NCBI RefSeq assembly: GCF_000160835.1
Contig: NZ_GG700732.1
Coordinates: forward strand, 325,409 to 369,543
DNA from: Limosilactobacillus antri DSM 16041
Lineage (GTDB): Bacteria > Bacillota > Bacilli > Lactobacillales > Lactobacillaceae
Reading direction: 5' to 3'
DNA length: 44,135 nucleotides
Shown piece by piece: positions 1 to 6,972 of this stretch (position 1 is its first letter; every line of letters begins with the position of its first letter). A program made the position numbers and the translations under genes. Under the pieces are notes generated by a model. The model had not been told where the DNA came from. It saw only the letters and a list, made by a program, of their open reading frames with translations, and searched no databases.

Positions 1-10
1 GAAAATAATG

Positions 11-57
11 ATAAAGGCTCTAAAATCCTTGAACTTCAGGGACTTTAGAGCCTTTAT
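11..57 (-). terminator. Rho-independent terminator, HAD gene
   Basis: A perfect 14-bp inverted repeat (11-24 with 44-57) lies just past the stop codon of the minus-strand HAD phosphatase gene. The outer A/T-rich ends supply a U-tract on either strand, so it may work in both directions. Confidence 0.85.
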
Positions 58-66
58 TTAACCTGG

Positions 67-864
67 TCACAAAGAAAAGTGGGCTTCAATTGCTCTTAGC
101 AGGCCGTTATGGTTATTATCCGCGGTCGTAACGGCATCCGCGACGGCTTGCAAATCTGGGCTGGCGTTCCTCATGGCAAGGCCGAGACCAGCCGCCGAAA
201 CCATTTCTAGGTCATTGGAAGTATCACCAACGGCAACGACTTGGTTCATATTGCCGCCGGTGTGCCGGACAAATGTAGCTAACCCCCGGGCCTTATTGAC
301 GCCCCGGGGAAGAATGTCAATGCCATAGGCGCCGCTGTACGTGGCATTAACTTCCGGGAAGGCCCGGTTAATCGTGTGGACAATCTGTTGGATCTGTGCT
401 AAGGGCAGCTGATGCTGATACCAGTTAACATTGACGTTATAAACCGGCTCGCTAATTTCGGCCAGCCGTTCAAAATAGGCGTGGTGCGGATAGTAGGGGA
501 CCGGCATCGCCGCAAATTTCTGCGGAATCATTGTTTGACTGGCGGCGGATAAGGAGAGAAGGTCCGGCTGGGGAAGCTGCTGGATGTAGTCTAACAGCTT
601 AGCAATCGTGGCCGGCTGATGGGCAACTCCGCGAATTTCGTGCCCGGCAACCATGACCCGCCCGCCGTTTTCGGCCACGAAGTTATTGACCAGCTTGCCG
701 AACCGTGTTTGTAAGGCATCAAGGCTGTTTCCGCTTGCGATTAAAAAGGTGATGTTTTGCCGACGAAGGGCGCAAATATCTTTGGCAAGGCGTGCCCGGT
801 CGTAACGGTCCTGATCGTCAAGCAGGGTCCCGTCAATATCCACGGCAACGTAACGATAACGCAT
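67..864 (-). CDS. Cof-type HAD-IIB family hydrolase
   Basis: This is a cytoplasmic phosphatase of the Cof/YidA branch of the HAD superfamily, which usually dephosphorylates sugar phosphates or related small phosphoesters. The first HAD motif, DIDGTLLD with the nucleophilic aspartate, is near residues 9-16. The last motif, GDTSNDLEM with the Mg-binding acidic residues, is near residue 213. The 265-residue length and the mixed cap between motifs are normal for type IIB. AAGGAGGG precedes the ATG at the right distance. The gene stands alone with its own terminator. The natural substrate cannot be read from the sequence. Confidence 0.9.
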   Translation of the reverse strand: MRYRYVAVDIDGTLLDDQDRYDRARLAKDICALRRQNITFLIASGNSLDALQTRFGKLVNNFVAENGGRVMVAGHEIRGVAHQPATIAKLLDYIQQLPQPDLLSLSAASQTMIPQKFAAMPVPYYPHHAYFERLAEISEPVYNVNVNWYQHQLPLAQIQQIVHTINRAFPEVNATYSGAYGIDILPRGVNKARGLATFVRHTGGNMNQVVAVGDTSNDLEMVSAAGLGLAMRNASPDLQAVADAVTTADNNHNGLLRAIEAHFSL

Positions 865-903
865 AGCTATCCCTCCTTAAAGATTGATAGGGACTGGTCG
901 CCT

Positions 904-1257
904 TTATGCTGTCATTACAGCGAGCGTAAAAAAGAACGCTATAATAGCGGTCCACAATACAACGTGAATCAAGGCACCTAAGCCCGCTGCATTGGCACTC
1001 TTGGGTTCACTGGTGCGCCAAACAATGTAGAGAACCAGGCCAGCAACCGGGATGAAGAAGCCGAGAACGCTCCACCAGTAGGAACCCTTCTTACCATTCG
1101 CAGTGGCCGGCACTGAACTTGCGGGGGTGAATGCTGGCAGCGCGACACCACAATGCGGACAAATTACCGCGTTGGCATCAATCTTGGCACCACAGTTTTG
1201 GCAGAACTTAAATTGTCTAGCATCGTTTTGCGACGCCATAGTACTTTGATTATCCAT
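904..1257 (-). CDS. Zinc-ribbon membrane protein
   Basis: This 117-residue protein begins with a zinc-ribbon, CQNCGAKI followed by CPHCG (residues 19-36), that is four cysteines as two CxxC knuckles. A Ser/Pro/Ala linker follows, then two hydrophobic segments near residues 62-80 and 92-115 that should span the membrane. Such proteins are common in lactobacilli, and their function is not established. AAGGAG lies upstream of the ATG. It precedes the HAD gene on the same strand by 39 bases, so the two may be co-transcribed. A second zinc-ribbon membrane protein lies at 32955-33641. Confidence 0.75.
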   Translation of the reverse strand: MDNQSTMASQNDARQFKFCQNCGAKIDANAVICPHCGVALPAFTPASSVPATANGKKGSYWWSVLGFFIPVAGLVLYIVWRTSEPKSANAAGLGALIHVVLWTAIIAFFFTLAVMTA

Positions 1258-1563
1258 TACAACAATACTCCTTGAACAAAATTTCAGTATTTAAACCATC
1301 AGAGGTGGTTGCTAATAATTATACCAGACGATAAGTGGACATCCTATAACTGGGGGAGGAGGGGCGTTGTAGTCCCAAATATTTTAAAGAGATCGCGTGA
1401 CCCCGGACGGTTGCTGCTGTCTGGAGGCTTTTGTTTTAAACGAAAAGAGCCGACCAACTTAATGATCGACTCTTTTCTACTAAACTGACTTCGGCAAATC
1501 ACTGATTTCCCTAGTTCAGCCAACGGCCGTACCGCTGTTTCCTTGTTTACAAGTATACAGGAT
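1258..1563. other. Intergenic region, left edge of low-GC mosaic
   Basis: No coding sequence is visible. The part nearest 1258 should hold the minus-strand promoter of the zinc-ribbon gene. Around 1397-1430 there is a GC-rich hairpin-like stretch (CCGGAC pairing with GTCTGG) followed by TTTTGTTTT, which may be an old plus-strand terminator. The minus-strand terminator at 1443-1476 is listed separately. Confidence 0.5.
1443..1476 (-). terminator. Rho-independent terminator, Abi_2-type gene
   Basis: AAAAGAG at the left pairs with CTCTTTT at the right through an imperfect stem of about 13 bp. It lies about 90 bases downstream of the stop codon of the minus-strand Abi-type gene, and the flanking runs of A and T fit termination. 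Confidence 0.65.
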
Positions 1564-2463
1564 TTAATTTAAGTAGTCAATCATTGTATTTAAGACCGAA
1601 AAGAATGAATTTAATCGTGTATTATCTGCATACCACTCTTCATGTCGGTGGAATCGATCGATTAATCTATGGCCTTGCCGAACACGATGTTCGCTCATTT
1701 TCTTGCTTTGTATGATTTTATGCAAATAGAATGTTGAAACTAAATCATTAATTTTTAAGTCATTCAGATAGTTATTAGGGACTCCAATTACTCTAGCAGC
1801 TGATCTAACTGGCCCAGAGGGGTGTGGTAAAAATTCACGTTCAGAAAAAAGATTAAGCAACAACGGATTGCTATGTGCACATGCATTTCGAATGTTTTTG
1901 CTGAATTTCAAATGATTGTATACGGGCCTGATTCTCTTATATGGATGTTTAGAATAATAAAAGTCTACGAATTGAGAAAGAGTACCGAAAGTAATAATTT
2001 CCATGAATATCCAAACCGGGATATGTTCGTGATGTTTCAAATACATATCTTTCTCATAGCGGTTATTTTTAAGGTTAACTAAAGTATGAGCATATTGCTT
2101 TGGGAATTGTTTCTTGAATTCCTGAACAATTTGATAGCCATCTTCATTGGGGTCTTCTGACATTTGGTGTAAAAGCAACACTTTTATTCCGTGTTCAATA
2201 TCAAGAGATAAATCAAGCAAGTAGTCTCGCAGTTGCATATCAATAGAAGCAAGGTCAGTCAAATATGCAAAATCAAGATTGATATATTTTCCATTGTTGT
2301 CCTTAGGGAAGTTAACTCTGTAAGACGCGACTTTAAAATAGTAGTTAATATTGTCTAGCATGTATTTGGCATCATTAGTATTTATGATTTCAAACTTGAT
2401 ACCTTTTTCTTGCATATGTTTAATAAGTTGAGCACTGTTTAGCATTGGTTTGTTTAATAACAT
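1564..2463 (-). CDS. Abi_2 (AbiD/AbiF-like) HEPN family protein
   Basis: This 299-residue protein resembles the Abi_2 family of lactococcal abortive infection proteins. It opens with a KPMLNSAQLIKHMQEKGI segment and has NINYYFKVASYR near residues 38-49 and a helical ELD-like stretch near residues 72-95. The motif R192-NACA-H197 fits the R-x4-H signature of HEPN RNases. In the known members, activation on phage infection stops growth; that role here is inferred from the family. GAGGT lies upstream of the ATG, and a 12-bp hairpin sits just before it (2481-2506). The gene is much lower in GC than the chromosome around it, which fits horizontal transfer. A DUF3800 gene, often found in defence or mobile regions, lies 1.5 kb away. 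Confidence 0.8.
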   Translation of the reverse strand: MLLNKPMLNSAQLIKHMQEKGIKFEIINTNDAKYMLDNINYYFKVASYRVNFPKDNNGKYINLDFAYLTDLASIDMQLRDYLLDLSLDIEHGIKVLLLHQMSEDPNEDGYQIVQEFKKQFPKQYAHTLVNLKNNRYEKDMYLKHHEHIPVWIFMEIITFGTLSQFVDFYYSKHPYKRIRPVYNHLKFSKNIRNACAHSNPLLLNLFSEREFLPHPSGPVRSAARVIGVPNNYLNDLKINDLVSTFYLHKIIQSKKMSEHRVRQGHRLIDRFHRHEEWYADNTRLNSFFSVLNTMIDYLN

Positions 2464-2480
2464 ATGTTACCTCACTTCTG

Positions 2481-2506
2481 TAAACCAGTCGAAATCGACG
2501 GGTTTA
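2481..2506 (-). promoter_or_regulatory. Hairpin directly upstream of the Abi-type gene RBS
   Basis: TAAACCAGTCGA at 2481-2492 pairs with TCGACGGGTTTA at 2495-2506 with one mismatch and a 2-base loop. It lies between the secreted-protein gene and the ribosome binding site of the Abi-type gene. There is no U-tract after it, so it is more likely an operator or a 5' leader hairpin than a terminator. Confidence 0.4.
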
Positions 2507-2572
2507 GAATCCGAACGATAAGCATTATTAACACTTATAAGTTTATTAATTTAACTTAGTGAAATTAATTCC

Positions 2573-2599
2573 AGCTTTTAACGTCTTCAGTGTTTGGAC
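2573..2599. repeat. 27-bp imperfect direct repeat, copy 1
   Basis: AGCTTTTAACGTC, six variable bases, then GTTTGGAC. The same 13+6+8 layout recurs in the same orientation at 3115-3141. The two copies frame the small secreted-protein gene. Confidence 0.6.
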
Positions 2600-2613
2600 A
2601 ATGAAAGCTATTT

Positions 2614-3093
2614 TTAGTGGAAACTATATGTGTGGTGACCAGTCGATGTGCCGATAAGAACATGGTGACATAGGATCTTCACATTTAGGCCTTTGATGAG
2701 GTCATCATCATTAACTTTCTTGTGGTCAAGCAATATAGCCGCCGCACTATTTTCAGCCTGTGAAATAGTATCTTTTTTAGTATCAGAATCAAGCGATTTA
2801 AAATCATTTGTTACTGATATTTCAATTTTAGTTTTACCAGTATATTTTATATTGGTAATGTAATTTGCCCAATTGAAAGCGTCATTAGGAGTACCACTAT
2901 CAGTTGAACTGCCATTCTCATCTAGTTTGCCGGTAGCCCAACCTTTATTTTGCTGTAATGTATCAGTAATTTCTTTGTTAATACTTGCGTACTTGTCCTT
3001 TGTAGCATAAACATAGCTAATATTAGCTGATGAAATAATTGTCTCGCCGCAAATACCTAATAAACTAAGCGCAATAACATTCTTTAACTTCAT
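2614..3093 (-). CDS. Small secreted protein of unknown function
   Basis: This 159-residue protein has a Sec-type signal peptide (positive MKLKN, then a hydrophobic core to about residue 24) and a probable cleavage after the SYVYA segment near residue 30. There is no clear lipobox. The mature part is polar with a pattern of short strands and helices, and ends in LIGTSTGHHTYSFH. It resembles small secreted or cell-associated proteins that are widespread in lactobacilli and have no assigned role; I cannot name a family. GGGGGA precedes the ATG. It is AT-rich and lies between two copies of a 27-bp direct repeat, which suggests that it arrived as a unit. Confidence 0.65.
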   Translation of the reverse strand: MKLKNVIALSLLGICGETIISSANISYVYATKDKYASINKEITDTLQQNKGWATGKLDENGSSTDSGTPNDAFNWANYITNIKYTGKTKIEISVTNDFKSLDSDTKKDTISQAENSAAAILLDHKKVNDDDLIKGLNVKILCHHVLIGTSTGHHTYSFH

Positions 3094-3114
3094 AATAAAT
3101 ATTCCCCCAATAGT

Positions 3115-3141
3115 AGCTTTTAACGTCGATCACGTTTGGAC
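3115..3141. repeat. 27-bp imperfect direct repeat, copy 2
   Basis: Second copy of the AGCTTTTAACGTC-N6-GTTTGGAC element. It differs from copy 1 only in the six central bases. About 30 bases after it, the GC-rich surface-protein relic begins abruptly, so this repeat marks a junction between two kinds of DNA. Confidence 0.6.
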
Positions 3142-3170
3142 GTGCTATCCTTATTTATAACTGTCTGTTT

Positions 3171-3858
3171 AATCACTATGTTATCCTTACCGATGACCCG
3201 GGGCACGAGTTTGCCCGGGAGAGTATGGCCTTGTCGCCACGCCCAGACGTGGCTAAGGCTTTCCCAGACATTTCGGGGGCCGGTCAGTCCGGCTTCAATG
3301 CCAAGTTTGACTACACGGCAGGCATGGCCGGCAAGAAGCTACGGGTCTACTTCCGGTACACGGACGACCCGGCAGGCAACGCCACTGACTACGTAAGCCT
3401 GGCGGACTTGTCCAAGTCGGCCGCTTACCTGGATAGCATGAGCGTGTCCTTCGGCAAGCAGCTACACATGGCCGGTTGGTTTGCATCTGACCTGTCTATC
3501 GGCAAGCCATACCGCTTCGTCATTCTGTTTGACACGGCTGCCAACCGGGAACTGCAACGAGTCAAGTTTGAACCTGCAGCCCGTCCCGACGTGGCCAAGG
3601 CTCAACCAGGAATCTATGGATCCGGGCAATCGGGCTTTAATGCCGCCTTTGACTACGATGCTAGCCTGGTTGGCCACAAGCTCCAGATTATTGCCCGCTA
3701 CTCTGACGAAGAGCACGGTGAGGGCAAGTATGTTGACTACTGGTTCGACCCGTTTCAAAATACCAGTCCTTGACGGTAAGACGGAGCAAACATTTGCGGC
3801 TCATGACATTAGTGTAAGTCGTCAGCAGGATGTGACCCTGCTGTTAAATGCAAAATAA
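3171..3858 (+). pseudogene. Decayed repeat tail of a lactobacillar surface protein
   Basis: Open reading from 3171 to 3773 encodes the end of one repeat (NHYVILTDDPGHEFARE), then two more repeats that each open with RPDVAKA and GxGQSGFNA. The first complete repeat contains MAGWFASDLSIGKPYRFVILFD. Near 3752-3757 the frame shifts by one base; the natural end (FKIPVLDGKTEQTF to LLLNAK) continues in another frame to 3858. The 5' part with signal peptide and catalytic or binding domain is absent, and homology starts about 30 bases after the direct repeat at 3115-3141. The repeats resemble C-terminal modules of extracellular lactobacillar enzymes and adhesins; I cannot say which protein was lost. 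GC content is clearly higher than in the flanking genes. The ATG-started frames inside are not real genes. Confidence 0.75.
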
Positions 3859-3899
3859 AAAAGAATGGAGATAAAAAATCTCCTTCAAAAGTTAACCGT

Positions 3900-3940
3900 G
3901 ACCCGGGCCTGTGTGGAAAGCAGGTGCCGGGTCTTTTTTT
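3900..3940 (+). terminator. Rho-independent terminator, surface-protein relic
   Basis: Outer stem GACCCGG/CCGGGTC (3900-3906 with 3927-3933), inner stem GCCTG/CAGGT, loop TGTGGAAAG, then seven T. A near copy with the same outer stem and loop but a different inner stem lies at 4828-4867. Confidence 0.9.
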
Positions 3941-3975
3941 GTTTCATGGTATAATTAAAATAAAAACGGGTTTAG

Positions 3976-4671
3976 ATGATGAAAAACATATATTTTTACG
4001 TAGATGATTCTGGTGTTCTTCATAGGAATGCTAGAAATGAATATTTTATATATGCTGGTTACTGTTTTTTAGGTAAAGAGCATCGGGAAGACGCTCATAG
4101 AAAGTATCGGACGTTATCCGATAATATAAAAAAGGGTCTTAATTTACATGCGGAAGCAAAGGCATGCCGTTTAAAACCTAAGCAGAAAAATAAGTTATAT
4201 AAGGTTATGCATGGCTATGACTCGTTTTCAGTTGCGGTTAGAATTTCAGAATTGCGATCATACATACTAAATGACAAAAATTCTATACATCGTTATAAAG
4301 ATTACGTATTAAAAAGAGTTATTAAAGAAGAAGTGAAAAAGCTATTATCATTAGGTAAAATTGACAATCACGAGGAAATTCATATTCATATATTTGTAGA
4401 CGAACAAAATACAGCGACAAATGGTATTTACGGATTGGGAGACTCTGTCGAAGAAGAACTAGCAAAGGGAATTAATAACTTTAATTACGGTACATTTTAT
4501 AGGCCCATTTTGCATGGTAAATTGTTTGTTGATGTTACCTATTGCGATTCGTCAAAAGACTATCTAATTCAGGCATGTGATATATTAGCAAACCGTATAT
4601 GGACTTCTTACTATGTACGAAATGAGAAACTAAGAATTTTAAATAATCATACTTCATTGATTTTACCTTAG
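3976..4671 (+). CDS. DUF3800 domain protein
   Basis: This 231-residue protein has the DUF3800 layout: an N-terminal strand with YVDDSG (D10, D11, S12), an HAEAKA segment (H58 to K62), IFVDEQ (D141, E142), and CDSSKDYLIQACDILA (D190 to D201). The family is thought to have an RNase H-like fold with acidic catalytic residues and often occurs in phage, plasmid and defence regions; the reaction is not settled. A TATAAT lies at 3950-3955, but the ribosome binding site is poor (AACGGG), so either of two adjacent ATGs may be used. The gene is AT-rich and framed by two copies of one terminator type. A foreign origin is inferred. Confidence 0.75.
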   Translation: MMKNIYFYVDDSGVLHRNARNEYFIYAGYCFLGKEHREDAHRKYRTLSDNIKKGLNLHAEAKACRLKPKQKNKLYKVMHGYDSFSVAVRISELRSYILNDKNSIHRYKDYVLKRVIKEEVKKLLSLGKIDNHEEIHIHIFVDEQNTATNGIYGLGDSVEEELAKGINNFNYGTFYRPILHGKLFVDVTYCDSSKDYLIQACDILANRIWTSYYVRNEKLRILNNHTSLILP

Positions 4672-4764
4672 CGAGATGGTATTATTATGTTGCAAGTACA
4701 TGATAGTACATTTGCTACAGTAAGGGACCGATAATAGTTATTAAGCGTACTAAATAAGTGCGCC

Positions 4765-4805
4765 GGCCTTACTGGGAGGGTCTCCGTACATTGAGGCCTT
4801 TTTTT
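4765..4805 (+). terminator. Rho-independent terminator after the DUF3800 gene
   Basis: GGCCT at 4765-4769 pairs with AGGCC at 4794-4798, with extra G-U and A-U pairs inside and a small inner GGAG/CTCC hairpin. Seven T follow. Confidence 0.7.
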
Positions 4806-4827
4806 GTTGCCAATTTGAGATTATTAT

Positions 4828-4867
4828 GACCCGGAGACGTGTGGAAAGCGTCTGCCGGGTCTTTTTT
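4828..4867 (+). terminator. Second copy of the GACCCGG terminator family
   Basis: The outer stem GACCCGG/CCGGGTC and the loop TGTGGAAAG match the terminator at 3900-3940. The inner stem is AGACG/CGTCT in place of GCCTG/CAGGT, so pairing is kept although the bases differ. Six T follow. Confidence 0.85.
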
Positions 4868-4882
4868 ATTTGTAGTAAAACT

Positions 4883-4924
4883 ATGGTGCATGGTTTTATT
4901 CATCGTGCACCATTCATGCACCAT
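4883..4924. repeat. TGCACCAT repeat cluster
   Basis: TGCACCAT occurs at 4906-4913 and 4917-4924 in direct orientation, 11 bases apart, and inverted as ATGGTGCA at 4883-4890. The outer copies form a 10-bp perfect inverted repeat (4883-4892 with 4915-4924). Confidence 0.55.
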
Positions 4925-4966
4925 TATTGTTATTTTATGTGATTCTGTAAGATTTCTCTAAACACT

Positions 4967-5010
4967 AAAAAGCACCTAATTGACTGATATAACAGTGATT
5001 AGGTGTTTTT
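4967..5010 (-). terminator. Rho-independent terminator, tRNA-Arg
   Basis: CACCTAAT pairs with ATTAGGTG, extended by an A/T run with one bulged G. It lies just downstream of the minus-strand tRNA gene, with a U-tract in that direction. Confidence 0.8.
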
Positions 5011-5036
5011 CGTGTTTTTCTATAATTCTTCCAAAA

Positions 5037-5109
5037 TGCGCTCCCCGGGACTTGAACCCGGATCATGAGGACCGAAATCTCATGTGCTATCCAGTTACAC
5101 TAAGAGCGC
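5037..5109 (-). tRNA. tRNA-Arg (anticodon TCG)
   Basis: Read on the minus strand, this folds into a full cloverleaf: acceptor GCGCTCT with GGAGCGC, D stem GTGT/GCAC, anticodon loop TTTCGGT giving TCG, and T arm CCGGG-TTCAAGT-CCCGG. The lowest anticodon-stem pair is an A-C mismatch. The CCA end is not encoded. A minus-strand promoter is at 5122-5150 and a terminator at 4967-5010. Confidence 0.92.
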
Positions 5110-5121
5110 TCAATACAGTTA

Positions 5122-5150
5122 ATTATAACCCTTTTGGCCTCAATTGTTAG
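5122..5150 (-). promoter_or_regulatory. Promoter of tRNA-Arg
   Basis: On the minus strand, CTAACA (5145-5150), a 17-base spacer and TATAAT (5122-5127) form a plausible sigma-A promoter that ends 12 bases before the tRNA. Confidence 0.6.
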
Positions 5151-5237
5151 GGGTCAGATAACTAGAATAGTTGTAAAAAAGGCCACCTAGTCCGAAAAAA
5201 ATGCTAAACTGGTAGTGAAACTAAGGGAGGCTTTAGT

Positions 5238-5816
5238 ATGACTATGAATATTGACACAATTAAAAAAGAAACTAAACAAGGACTGACCGAACTATTAGCA
5301 GAAGCCAAACTCACTAAGGGCGACATCCTGGTCGTCGGGCTCAGTACCAGTGAGGTCCAAGGCAAAAAAATCGGTAAGTTTCCCAGCATCGAAATCGGCC
5401 GGGCAATCATCAAAACGATTATTGAGGTTCTCAAGCCACTGGGAATCCACCTCGCAGTCCAGGGGTGCCAACACCTCAACCGGGCGCTGGTCGTTGAACG
5501 TACGGTAGCAAAAGAGCGGGGACTAGAAATTGTGATGGTCTACCCGCAAATCCATGCCGGCGGGGCTGGTCAAATCGCAGCCTTTGAAAACATGGACGAT
5601 CCGGTTGAAGTCGAGCACATCCAGGCAGAGGCGGGGATGGATATTGGTGACACCTCGATTGGAATGCACGTTAAGTTCGTCCAAGTTCCCGTCCGAACTT
5701 CAGTTACCGAAATTGGCAACGCCCACACCACTTACCTGCGGTCACGGCCGAAGTACATCGGTGGCCCCCGGGCGAAATACAGCTGGGATCCCTTCAACGA
5801 ACAAAACAATAATTAG
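5238..5816 (+). CDS. ywlG: YwlG/UPF0340 (TIGR01440, DUF436) family protein
   Basis: This 192-residue cytoplasmic protein belongs to the YwlG family, which is widespread in Firmicutes and has no proven reaction. Recognisable blocks are VVGLSTSEVQGKKIGKFPS (residues 32-50), AVQGCQHLNRALVVER near residue 75, the glycine-rich HAGGAGQIA near residue 105, and DIGDTSIGMH and IGGPRAKY toward the C-terminus. GGGAGG sits 8 bases before the ATG at 5238; a second ATG two codons on is too far to be better. The next gene starts 8 bases after the stop, so the two form an operon. Confidence 0.85.
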   Translation: MTMNIDTIKKETKQGLTELLAEAKLTKGDILVVGLSTSEVQGKKIGKFPSIEIGRAIIKTIIEVLKPLGIHLAVQGCQHLNRALVVERTVAKERGLEIVMVYPQIHAGGAGQIAAFENMDDPVEVEHIQAEAGMDIGDTSIGMHVKFVQVPVRTSVTEIGNAHTTYLRSRPKYIGGPRAKYSWDPFNEQNNN

Positions 5817-5824
5817 GAGTTCAT

Positions 5825-6520
5825 ATGAGTATTTTTATCATTAGTGCAGCGGTTGCCCTGATTATCTTAATCATTCAATTCATCCGTCAAGTTCACCGAA
5901 CTAAAAAAGGTAATAATGAGCTTAGCAAGGGCGTAATTTTCTTCAATTGGCTAGTATTGCTCGTGTTCCTGGTCGGCGTTGGCGGAGCAGTCTATACCGG
6001 CATCAACAGTCACCGGGCGGCCGCTAAGCCCACCCAACCAGTAAAAGCTGCCTCCAGCTCAACGCCAGTACGGTCAGCTGACCAGGCCATCCAGCTGGAC
6101 TTTACCCCAGACGTCACAATGGATGGCAATGGGCAGGTTAACCTCAAAATCACGGTATCTCGTGGTAGCACAGTGATCATTAAGGGCCGCAATACCGGCC
6201 ACGCCTACGATAGTTTTACGGTTGCCAAGGGTCATGGAACCACCACCAAAGTGATTACTTTAGACGCGGCGGGCCCGTACCAGGTAGTCGCACGGCGCAA
6301 TGGCAAAGAAACCGTTAAAGACCTGATTGTTCGCCAAGCGAAAACAGCCACGGTTACTTCTACCCCGGCCCCAGCAAGCCAGTCCAGCACTAGGCAAGTA
6401 GTTGTCAACAGCAACACTACTACTGAAACCAGCAACATCAGGCGGGGGAGTGCCAACCCAGCTGCGGCTGCTAGCACCCCCGGCACTGCCAACACCAGTA
6501 GCCAGACAAATAATCAATAG
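5825..6520 (+). CDS. Membrane-anchored extracellular protein, unknown function
   Basis: This 231-residue protein has two membrane segments (about residues 2-18 and 38-60) joined by a short basic loop. A Ser/Ala/Pro linker follows, then a compact beta-rich domain (residues 80-170, containing GRNTGHAYDSF and AAGPYQVVARRNG), and a long Ser/Thr/Ala/Asn-rich tail. The C-terminal domain should lie outside the cell. The Thr/Ser-rich tail with no sorting motif suggests that it threads the wall. AGGAG overlaps the end of the upstream YwlG-family gene, and a terminator follows at 6532-6564. I do not recognise a family. Confidence 0.7.
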   Translation: MSIFIISAAVALIILIIQFIRQVHRTKKGNNELSKGVIFFNWLVLLVFLVGVGGAVYTGINSHRAAAKPTQPVKAASSSTPVRSADQAIQLDFTPDVTMDGNGQVNLKITVSRGSTVIIKGRNTGHAYDSFTVAKGHGTTTKVITLDAAGPYQVVARRNGKETVKDLIVRQAKTATVTSTPAPASQSSTRQVVVNSNTTTETSNIRRGSANPAAAASTPGTANTSSQTNNQ

Positions 6521-6972
6521 TAAAATAAAAAAGACATCGGCGGAAAGAACCGATGCCTTTTTTTGTGAGATAGGGAGGTCTCACACTAAGTAACACTCAA
6601 ATGGTTTCTAGGAAAGAGTATTATTTAGATTCTGGGGGAGTTAAGTAGCAAATCCATAAACTACCTAACACCATTTATTATATGATTATTAAAAATAATA
6701 TCAAGTCAAAACAACCTAAATAAGCAAAATATTCTTAAAATAGTGCGCTTTTAGCAAGAAAGGTGGTAATAGCACGATAAGTGAATCGACTAATTGCCGC
6801 TTTTGAAATTCCAATTTCCCCGTCAATAAGCCAACTTGCGGGCTTACAAGTACTTTTTCTTTAGGCGAAATTCTAGTAAAATACTTTTTGTATTAGGGGG
6901 ACGCTTTCCTTAATGTAACTAGCCCTGACCAGGTCAGCAGTCTTATCTACACTATCGGAGGTTAACATACTC
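6521..6972. other. Long leader and promoter region of the giant adhesin
   Basis: After the terminator at 6532-6564 the region is AT-rich and apparently non-coding. It contains a small palindrome ATTATT-AAA-AATAAT (6685-6699), a short hairpin around 6828-6848 (TAAGCC pairing with GGCTTA) followed by TTTTT, and a possible -10 TAAAAT at 6877-6882 without a convincing -35. A 90-base 5' leader would result. At 6601 a 15-codon frame starts with MVSR like a YSIRK protein but stops at once. Confidence 0.4.
6532..6564 (+). terminator. Rho-independent terminator, ywlG operon
   Basis: CATCGG (6535-6540) pairs with CCGATG (6550-6555). The loop is CGGAAAGAA, and CC plus seven T follow. Confidence 0.88.

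Larger units (their letters stand above)
4672..5036. other. AT-rich intergenic region with three terminators and repeats
   Basis: No gene is visible. The stretch holds terminators at 4765-4805, 4828-4867 and 4967-5010, and a cluster of TGCACCAT repeats at 4883-4924. The 3' end of tRNA-Arg points into this region, which would be the usual side for integration events. I found no second copy of the tRNA end here. Confidence 0.5.

Noticed and set aside
3481..3858. 125-codon frame overlapping the surface-protein relic
   Set aside because: Only its last 35 codons are meaningful, as the frameshifted end of the relic; the earlier part is out of frame.
6601..6648. 15-codon frame starting MVSRKEYY, like the start of a YSIRK protein
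   Set aside because: It stops after 15 codons, has no ribosome binding site at proper distance, and the match is only four codons long.
6757..6780. T-box-like AAGGTGGTAATAGCACG stretch upstream of the adhesin gene
   Set aside because: The antiterminator core is interrupted, there is no specifier stem, and the downstream gene is not an amino-acid or tRNA-synthetase gene.
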